Source: Candidatus Bathyarchaeota archaeon
GTDB lineage: Archaea; Thermoproteota; Bathyarchaeia; RBG-16-48-13; GCA-020355125
Assembly: GCA_030671165.1 (NCBI GenBank)
Contig: DAOVAG010000023.1
Coordinates: 1-9,249, forward strand
Reading direction: 5' to 3'
Length of the DNA stretch: 9,249 nucleotides
Part shown: positions 5,163-9,249 of the stretch, in pieces
Layout of the letters: each line of letters starts with the position of its first letter
Numbering within the stretch: the first letter of the stretch is position 1
Notes under the pieces: model-generated
The model's database searches: none
What the model saw: the letters and a program-made list of their open reading frames with translations, nothing else
What the model was told of the DNA's origin: nothing
Program-made: the position numbers and the translations under genes

Positions 5163-5200
5163 GCATAATATCAGGTTAATTAGCTAATCTAGTATTATGC
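5163..5200. promoter_or_regulatory. Nested palindrome between DUF401 and zinc-finger genes
   Basis: GCATAATA (5163-5170) and TATTATGC (5193-5200) are perfect inverted arms enclosing a ten-base palindrome ATTAGCTAAT (5179-5188) whose centre is shifted by two bases. It lies about 52 bases past the DUF401 stop and just upstream of the TATA box at 5130-5138. It may be an operator for the small gene or a terminator hairpin of the DUF401 transcript. Confidence 0.4.
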
Positions 5201-5251
5201 ATTATATGTTGATGGCAGACAGAATATATACCATAACCATTGCTATAATAA

Positions 5252-6445
5252 TTATTGTACGTATTTAGATAACATAATCATAAGAGGAATGTCCACTATA
5301 AGTGTGGCTATTGTAGCAGGTATAAATCGTTTATACACTTGTAAGGTTCTTGTTTTAAAGTACTCAGATGTCACTGAAAAACAGAGATGTAGTGGAGATA
5401 TCAAATGCCCAAAATACATGCAAGTATATACTAGACACACTTCTGGCGGGTTAAACTTGTACATGGGCAGTAACATGGATAAGGAGAGTGTTATAGATGG
5501 TGACGACTCCCCCAAAGCGAATCCAATCAACATAGGAAGAAAAACCAGTAATATAGGCGGCCACAGTGAATTAGCTTGAACGAGTGACATAACAACATCC
5601 CATACTCCTGAATCTTGAGATATTTGACGAAATATCATTACTCCAAAACCTATAAGCGCCATATTACTCATAGTTTTAAGAGACGATGCAACGGCAAACT
5701 TCTTTGAACGCGTCATAAAAAATAGGAGAATTGACCCAATGAAGACAGAGATAAAAATCTTCAAATTTAAGACAAGTGTCAAGATCACTGTAACTAATAT
5801 CGGCAAAAAAGAAAGCAAAAATCTTTGTAAATACCGCCATTCAATCACAAATGCTCCTTTTTCTTTTATCCCCCTCAATCCAAATAGATAACCAAATGAA
5901 AGACCCACAACTAATACAGGGATTTGATAAATAATTATGGTGAATAAACTTACACCCGTCAAATGAGAAGCGATAACTAAAGCGGTTTCAAGTGGATACA
6001 ACAAATGCGGTATGTGTCTGAACCACATATTCAAAAATGCCTTTCTTTCTTTCTCTATACCAATTTTGTCTCCTTCTGAGTCGACTAATGGTGCAGAAAA
6101 GAGCGCGCCTCCCGTGACTGGTAAGACACCGAAAATTGCTGGAATAATCGCTACCAGAATTTTTGATGGGATCATTTTTCCTAAATTTTCAGCCAAGTCC
6201 TGGGCTTTTCCCGTATTTTGATACATAAAATTCAGAAAGGTAATCGCTACTATGCTCAGTACCATCTCAAATGTCGAAAGCGATACAGAAGCATCGAAGA
6301 TAGTTTGCAGTAGGTCAGGCAAGGATAGGGAGAAAAGTCCGAGAACTATTGATCCTAATATGAGAGAAAGGCCGATGTTTAGTTTGTAAATCATCGAGAA
6401 AGAAATCGTTATTACTGCGAATACTATACCGATGATCGACCACAT
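5252..6445 (-). CDS. DUF401 family integral membrane protein
   Basis: This 397-residue polytopic membrane protein has about ten to eleven hydrophobic segments and almost no extramembrane domain. It matches the DUF401 family, which belongs to the ion-transporter superfamily of anion and carboxylate carriers; the substrate is not known. Visible hallmarks are the PVTGGALFSAPLVD block at 109-122, which resembles a re-entrant loop, the charged segment EKERKAFLNMWFRHI (131-145), GESSPS at 312-317 and GHLISPLHLC at 346-355. The length is typical of the family. The ATG at 6445 lies about 35 bases from the centre of a TATA-like TTATTAAAC (6484-6476), giving a short leader without a Shine-Dalgarno site. 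It stands alone on the minus strand and marks the right edge of the AT-rich block. Transport of a small anion across the cytoplasmic membrane is an inference from the superfamily. Confidence 0.85.
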   Translation of the reverse strand: MWSIIGIVFAVITISFSMIYKLNIGLSLILGSIVLGLFSLSLPDLLQTIFDASVSLSTFEMVLSIVAITFLNFMYQNTGKAQDLAENLGKMIPSKILVAIIPAIFGVLPVTGGALFSAPLVDSEGDKIGIEKERKAFLNMWFRHIPHLLYPLETALVIASHLTGVSLFTIIIYQIPVLVVGLSFGYLFGLRGIKEKGAFVIEWRYLQRFLLSFLPILVTVILTLVLNLKIFISVFIGSILLFFMTRSKKFAVASSLKTMSNMALIGFGVMIFRQISQDSGVWDVVMSLVQANSLWPPILLVFLPMLIGFALGESSPSITLSLSMLLPMYKFNPPEVCLVYTCMYFGHLISPLHLCFSVTSEYFKTRTLQVYKRFIPATIATLIVDIPLMIMLSKYVQ

Positions 6446-6475
6446 GCAGAACCATCAATTAAACACGCGATATCA

Positions 6476-6484
6476 GTTTAATAA
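6476..6484 (-). promoter_or_regulatory. TATA-like element of the DUF401 gene
   Basis: The minus strand reads TTATTAAAC from 6484, centred about 35 bases before the ATG at 6445. Confidence 0.35.
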
Positions 6485-6535
6485 CTTTAGCTAGCAAAAC
6501 AATTTTCTCATATATCTCTATTCTCTATAGAATGC

Positions 6536-6573
6536 TATTTACCGGTTAAATAATCGGTGAAATATTTCGGTTA
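6536..6573 (+). repeat. Phased CGGT repeats with ACCGGT palindrome
   Basis: TATTTACCGGTTAAATAAT (6536-6554) resembles the TTTACNGGTAAA motif at 2831 and 3516. CGGT recurs at 6543, 6555 and 6568, about one helical turn or slightly more apart. The last unit, TATTTCGGTTA (6563-6573), is found exactly on the opposite strand at 7545-7555, upstream of the LysE-type gene. Confidence 0.35.
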
Positions 6574-6622
6574 CAAGATTTTAGGAGTTGTCTCCAATTC
6601 TTTACACTTGTGCTTTATAGTT

Positions 6623-6808
6623 CTAATACTCAAGGGATACCCTTGATCTTTCTAGAGAAGCCATAACGGTGTCTTTCCAGGGATGGGCTGTAAGGACCAT
6701 TTATGCTTTGTCAACGCCAAATTTAACGTTAATCCCTTTTGTTTGAAGTTCTAAAGACCTGGGTAAAGGCTGAAAATCGATGTCAACACGGTAGTTCAGA
6801 ATTGTTTT
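6623..6808 (-). pseudogene. Decayed coding fragment of unknown family
   Basis: One minus frame is open from 6808 to a TAA at 6703-6701 (35 codons without a start) and, after that stop, continues in the same frame from an ATG at 6700 for 25 codons to a TAG at 6625-6623. The text reads as protein: FQPLPRSLELQTKGINV and FGVDKA before the stop, HPWKDTVMASLERSRVSLEY after it. In-frame stops, no initiator and no ribosome site argue for a remnant. I do not recognise the family; the second part looks helical. It begins about 20 bases past the LysE-type stop. Confidence 0.3.
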
Positions 6809-6817
6809 TCAGAACTA
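6792..6817 (-). terminator. Hairpin downstream of the LysE-type gene
   Basis: TAGTTC (6792-6797) and GAACTA (6812-6817) pair perfectly; after an A-A mismatch, three further pairs close a six-base loop. It starts ten bases beyond the stop at 6828 and is a plausible transcript end for that gene. Confidence 0.35.
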
Positions 6818-6827
6818 ATCAGAGGGC

Positions 6828-7457
6828 TTAAAAGGGCAAGGTCGAAGCTAGAAAAGTCAGCCCATAATATATGAGGGCTAGTCCAAAAACGGCCATTATA
6901 ACACGATACCAGCTACGCCCAATTACGTTCGTGCCCATCTTAGCAAAATGGGCAACTAGCGTAAGCCAAACGATATCAATCCATACATGACAAAGAAACA
7001 TAAACGCCACGCCAGCAAAGGACCCAAACTCGAGTGCTAGCAGAATCAGGTTTGCTCCTGCGGTCAGCCACCAAACGATGAAGAAGGGATTCAACCCCGT
7101 GAAGACCAAACCGGTCAATAACAGGTTCTGTGTAGTCACGTCTTTCTGTGTTGTTTCACGGTAATTAGATGTTAAGGCGTCTCGGATTTGCATTATCCCA
7201 AAGAAGAGGAGAACGACACCGCCAGCCATTCCGATAGCTATCTTGATAATGGATTCGTTCGCTACAGGTACCAGGCCGCTGGCTAAAAGCAGAATCAGAG
7301 CAGACTCGACAATTGAATGTGCAATAGAAAACACGAACCCACTCTTAGCACCCAACCTCACACCATGAGAGACTGTGGCGAAAAATAGAGGACCGGGAGC
7401 CAAGGCACCAGAAGCCGTTATGAGGATAACGGTAGAGACGAAGTGCAGTACATCCAT
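6828..7457 (-). CDS. LysE/RhtB family membrane exporter
   Basis: This is a polytopic membrane protein of 209 residues from the preferred start, the usual size of LysE/RhtB translocators, which export amino acids or related metabolites. The family signature follows the first hydrophobic segment: SGALAPGPLFFATVSHGVRLGAKSGF would be cut here, so the key parts are GALAPGP near residues 17-23 and GVRLGAKSG near 32-40. A second hallmark, GLNPFFIVWW, lies past the charged loop (about residues 118-127). About six membrane segments are visible. The frame extends to a GTG at 7514, but the ATG at 7457 is favoured: it places the first membrane helix near the N-terminus, and a TATA-like TTAATTAT (7489-7482) lies 28 bases upstream, fitting a leaderless mRNA. 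G+C is about 42-48% in sampled lines. The substrate cannot be inferred. Confidence 0.82.
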   Translation of the reverse strand: MDVLHFVSTVILITASGALAPGPLFFATVSHGVRLGAKSGFVFSIAHSIVESALILLLASGLVPVANESIIKIAIGMAGGVVLLFFGIMQIRDALTSNYRETTQKDVTTQNLLLTGLVFTGLNPFFIVWWLTAGANLILLALEFGSFAGVAFMFLCHVWIDIVWLTLVAHFAKMGTNVIGRSWYRVIMAVFGLALIYYGLTFLASTLPF

Positions 7458-7481
7458 AAAGCTAGAAAGTTCGAAGACCAG

Positions 7482-7491
7482 ATAATTAATC
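7482..7491 (-). promoter_or_regulatory. TATA box of the LysE-type gene
   Basis: The minus strand reads GATTAATTAT from 7491, centred about 28 bases before the ATG at 7457. It supports that start over the GTG at 7514, which would lie upstream of the promoter. Confidence 0.45.
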
Positions 7492-7543
7492 TTGCGGATA
7501 TACCGTAAATACACGTTGCTTAGACGACCTACAGGTCTAAAGT

Positions 7544-7559
7544 ATAACCGAAATAACCG
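7544..7559 (+). repeat. Tandem ATAACCG repeat upstream of the LysE-type gene
   Basis: ATAACCG occurs at 7544-7550 and 7553-7559, nine bases apart. It includes the exact reverse complement of the TATTTCGGTTA found at 6563-6573. It lies 87-102 bases before the LysE-type start and could be a regulator site. Confidence 0.3.
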
Positions 7560-7775
7560 TACATTAGTTGGCTAGCGAAACATATTAGTTACCAAGCAGG
7601 GGATATGAAATCCTTTCGACCCCAATGAAAGAATTACACGTTACCTAAAGAAAAGATTATTTCACGATAGACCCTACATCATTTAATGTTAAAATAGCGT
7701 TTCACTAATACGAATTAGCCGTGTCAAGGGTAGAGATTTAAGTGAATAGGGATGAAATTTAAAGACAAGGATAAG

Positions 7776-7796
7776 TAGGAGGGTCTCCTAATTTTT
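7776..7796 (+). terminator. Inverted repeat followed by five T
   Basis: TAGGAG (7776-7781) and CTCCTA (7785-7790) form a perfect six-pair stem with loop GGT, followed by ATTTTT. It resembles an intrinsic terminator in front of the 41-codon frame. Its AGGAGG may instead act as a distant ribosome site for the TTG at 7795. Confidence 0.3.
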
Positions 7797-7920
7797 GGGA
7801 GCTGGTCAGTCAAGCCTATGTCTTAAGCCATCCTTAACCGTAATCCAAGGACAGGTTGATATTGAACTTCAAATCCTCGAAGAAACCATAAACAACATAG
7901 AAGGGAAGATGAATAATTAA
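7795..7920 (+). CDS. Possible 41-residue leader ORF abutting the dehydrogenase
   Basis: A frame opening at TTG 7795 runs to TAA 7918-7920, one base before the dehydrogenase ATG at 7922. Its end (VDIELQILEETINNIEGKM) reads as an amphipathic helix, and the one-base gap would allow translational coupling. AGGAGG at 7777-7783 is about 12 bases from the TTG, longer than ideal. It may be a real small protein, a leader, or the 3' end of a decayed gene; no family is recognised. Confidence 0.25.
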   Translation: MGAGQSSLCLKPSLTVIQGQVDIELQILEETINNIEGKMNN

Positions 7921-7921
7921 C

Positions 7922-8935
7922 ATGATTGTGAAAAAGCCCAAAATCGTCTGCGCCGACCGATTCTACATGACATCAAAAGCCTTGAAGATTCTTGAAGGTG
8001 TTGGTGAAGCCCTATGGTCTAACGCTGAGAGCGAAGATGGCTTGATTGAAGAACTTTCTGGGGCAGCAGTCGTTATATCAGAGTATGTTAGGATAACGCC
8101 TCGGGTTCTCGACGCCTCCAAGGACTTGAAGGGAGTCATGGTGTGGGGAGTTGGATATGACCATGTGGATGTCAACGCGGCTTCAGAGAGGGGAATATTC
8201 GTTGCTAACACCAGTGGCTCGAACGCCGAATCCGTCGCGGAACAAGCCTTTGCCTTCATTCTCGCCCTTTCAAGAAGATTGCTCAAGGCAGACACCTTCG
8301 TTAAAGGCGGGGATTGGACCAGCTTAGAGGAGTCATCTCTCCCTTCAGGCCTCGTTGGAAACGATCTCTATGGCAAGACTTTAGGCATAATCGGCCTCGG
8401 AAACATCGGAAGGCGTGTTGCAAGAATTGGCAACGGATTCAATATGCGTCTATTGGCTTACGACCCATATGTCACCGATGAAACAGCTAAAAAGATAGGC
8501 GTCAAACTTTTATCTCTTCATAAGATGCTTGAAGAAGCGGATTACGTCACAATCCACACGATTCTAAGCAAGGAAACACGTGGATTAATCAGTGCTAGAG
8601 AACTAGCTTTAATGAAGCCCACAGCCTACCTCATAAATACGTCTAGAGGACCCATCGTCAACCAAAGCGCGTTAATCAATGCTTTAGCCAACGGAGGAAT
8701 CTCTGGCGTAGCATTAGACGTCTTCGAAGAGGAGCCCATAGGCAAAGACAACCCAATACTGAGGATGGGCAATGTGATTACCACGCCTCACTATGCAGGG
8801 AACTCCAGGGAAGCTCTTGAAGCAACCTCCATGCGAGTAAGCCAAGAAACGGTTAGGATTATTAAGGGGAAGACGCCATTAAGCCTTGTTAACAGGCAGC
8901 AACTTGAAGAATTGGGCTTTCTGTCCAAGAAATGA
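7922..8935 (+). CDS. D-2-hydroxyacid dehydrogenase, phosphoglycerate dehydrogenase-like
   Basis: This 337-residue enzyme belongs to the NAD-dependent D-isomer-specific 2-hydroxyacid dehydrogenase family, which interconverts 2-oxoacids and D-2-hydroxyacids in the cytoplasm. Seen: a split substrate-binding domain (about 1-120 and 300-337), a Rossmann domain with GLGNIG at 158-163 and an acidic D181 (AYDPY) that favours NAD over NADP, and the catalytic triad R242 (NTSRGP), E271 (VFEEEP) and H290 (TPHYAGNS). The sequence ends after one catalytic unit, without the ACT domain of long SerA enzymes, so 3-phosphoglycerate, glyoxylate/hydroxypyruvate or another oxoacid are all possible substrates. The ATG at 7922 follows a short frame by one base; no close Shine-Dalgarno is present, and a weak TATA-like CATAAACA lies about 30 bases upstream. 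G+C is higher than in the middle of the window. Confidence 0.9.
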   Translation: MIVKKPKIVCADRFYMTSKALKILEGVGEALWSNAESEDGLIEELSGAAVVISEYVRITPRVLDASKDLKGVMVWGVGYDHVDVNAASERGIFVANTSGSNAESVAEQAFAFILALSRRLLKADTFVKGGDWTSLEESSLPSGLVGNDLYGKTLGIIGLGNIGRRVARIGNGFNMRLLAYDPYVTDETAKKIGVKLLSLHKMLEEADYVTIHTILSKETRGLISARELALMKPTAYLINTSRGPIVNQSALINALANGGISGVALDVFEEEPIGKDNPILRMGNVITTPHYAGNSREALEATSMRVSQETVRIIKGKTPLSLVNRQQLEELGFLSKK

Positions 8936-9249
8936 TGGAAAAACGCGGACTACAGAGCTCATCTTCTGAATAGAAGGCTTAGGGCTTCAGGAAACGCTCC
9001 TTACATCGTACCTAGCTGTTTTTCCGAGTTCCTCCTCAATTCTGAAGAACTGGGTGTATCGAGATGTTCTCTCAATTCTGCAGTAAGCGCCGGTCTTTAC
9101 CTAAGCCAGCATTCAATGCTATCTAGTTTATCCGTTTTTTTGTTCTCCAGTAAGATTCAAGCCCGCATATTAAATGAGAAAGAACATACGTTTTTTTAAC
9201 TTGAATACCGATAATAATAAAAAGAGCTGTCACATGGATGTTGGAAATG
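8936..9249. other. Right-edge stretch without an intact gene
   Basis: Apart from the enolase remnant, no gene is seen. A small CTTCT-GAAT-AGAAG hairpin (about 8964-8977) follows the dehydrogenase, and T7 tracts at about 9135-9141 and 9191-9197 could end plus-strand transcripts. A start-less plus frame that spans most of the stretch is only the antisense of the remnant. Confidence 0.45.
8987..9100 (-). pseudogene. eno: Enolase C-terminal remnant
   Basis: A minus frame of 37 codons, closed upstream by TAG at 9103-9101 and ending in TGA at 8989-8987, matches the C-terminal end of enolase. In order it shows KTGA, then R-x-ER-x-x-RY, then RIEEELG and a short tail, the pattern of the conserved KTGAP-x-R-x-ER-x-x-KYN-x-LL-x-IEEELG end of the enzyme. 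There is no start codon, and the preceding bases do not continue the enolase sequence in the same frame; the neighbouring frame reads NAGLG just before it, hinting at an indel. The glycolytic enzyme (2-phosphoglycerate to phosphoenolpyruvate) cannot be made from this piece. It is a leftover of a deleted or rearranged copy. Confidence 0.6.

Larger units (their letters stand above)
6446..6827. other. Gene-free stretch with repeats, hairpins and a decayed coding trace
   Basis: This stretch separates the DUF401 and LysE-type genes. It contains the probable DUF401 TATA element (6476-6484), three CGGT elements at 6543, 6555 and 6568 within an AT-rich stretch, a perfect hairpin CAAGGG-ATA-CCCTTG at 6631-6645, a broken minus-strand coding trace (6623-6808) and a hairpin just beyond the LysE stop. 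Confidence 0.5.
7458..7794. other. Divergent intergenic stretch
   Basis: Between the LysE-type and dehydrogenase genes there is no gene with a credible start. It holds the LysE TATA box, the ATAACCG repeat, GGGG/CCCC segments around 7599-7623 and an inverted repeat TAGGAG-GGT-CTCCTA (7776-7790) followed by ATTTTT, which looks like a small plus-strand terminator. Several short protein-like stretches in shifting frames suggest decayed coding sequence but none can be assigned. Confidence 0.4.

Noticed and set aside
7458..7514. GTG 7514 as start of the LysE-type gene
   Set aside because: The extra 19 residues precede the family N-terminus, and the TATA box at 7482-7491 would lie inside the coding region. 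ATG 7457 fits family length and promoter spacing.
7963..8295. 110-codon minus frame inside the dehydrogenase
   Set aside because: It is a shadow of a well-conserved enzyme gene on the other strand.
8940..9200. Long start-less plus frame after the dehydrogenase
   Set aside because: It has no initiator or recognisable protein character and is the antisense of the enolase remnant.
1..9249. tRNA, rRNA, CRISPR array, integrase or transposase genes
   Set aside because: No T-loop and acceptor combination, regularly spaced repeats or recognisable recombinase motifs were found on either strand.

Overview
The window reads as archaeal DNA. TATA-like boxes sit about 26-35 bases upstream of several starts, which implies leaderless or near-leaderless mRNAs. 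A few other genes carry clear Shine-Dalgarno sites. The gene families present (DUF3795 cysteine-rich proteins, a DUF401 membrane protein, zinc-ribbon proteins, a short D-2-hydroxyacid dehydrogenase) are also common in archaea. No rRNA, tRNA, CRISPR array or complete insertion sequence was seen. The lineage cannot be fixed from sequence alone; Bathyarchaeia-like or Asgard-like archaea are possible but this is a guess.

Layout. Bases 1-235 (minus) hold the start of a gene that runs off the left edge, followed by about 490 bases without an intact gene. A TSUP (TauE/SafE) membrane permease lies at 762-1511 (minus). From 1.7 to 5.1 kb there is a cysteine-rich island. It holds two divergent DUF3795 paralogues (1704-2120 minus, 2281-2727 plus), a third DUF3795-type protein (2871-3425 minus), a 206-residue protein with twelve CxxC motifs (3604-4224 minus), a fourth DUF3795 protein (4382-4726 plus) and a 38-residue zinc-finger protein (4956-5072 minus). 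The fourth DUF3795 frame is interrupted by an in-frame TGA exactly where its paralogues have a conserved cysteine. A DUF401 membrane protein follows at 5252-6445 (minus). A LysE/RhtB-type exporter (6828-7457 minus) and a D-2-hydroxyacid dehydrogenase (7922-8935 plus) fill the right side, and an enolase C-terminal remnant lies at 8987-9100 (minus).

How it fits together. Hand-counted 60-base samples give about 33-35% G+C between 1.2 and 5.8 kb and about 42-57% at the left edge and right of about 6.9 kb. The middle therefore looks like an AT-rich accessory block in a richer background. The non-genic stretches on the right contain decayed coding traces, as expected of a region with gene turnover. 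The island genes lie on both strands with separate promoters, so they are not one operon. Their common theme is cysteine and probably metal or thiol chemistry, flanked by two membrane transporters whose substrates are unknown. The most notable single observation is the TGA at a cysteine position in the 4382-4726 gene, which is either selenocysteine or a fresh nonsense mutation.
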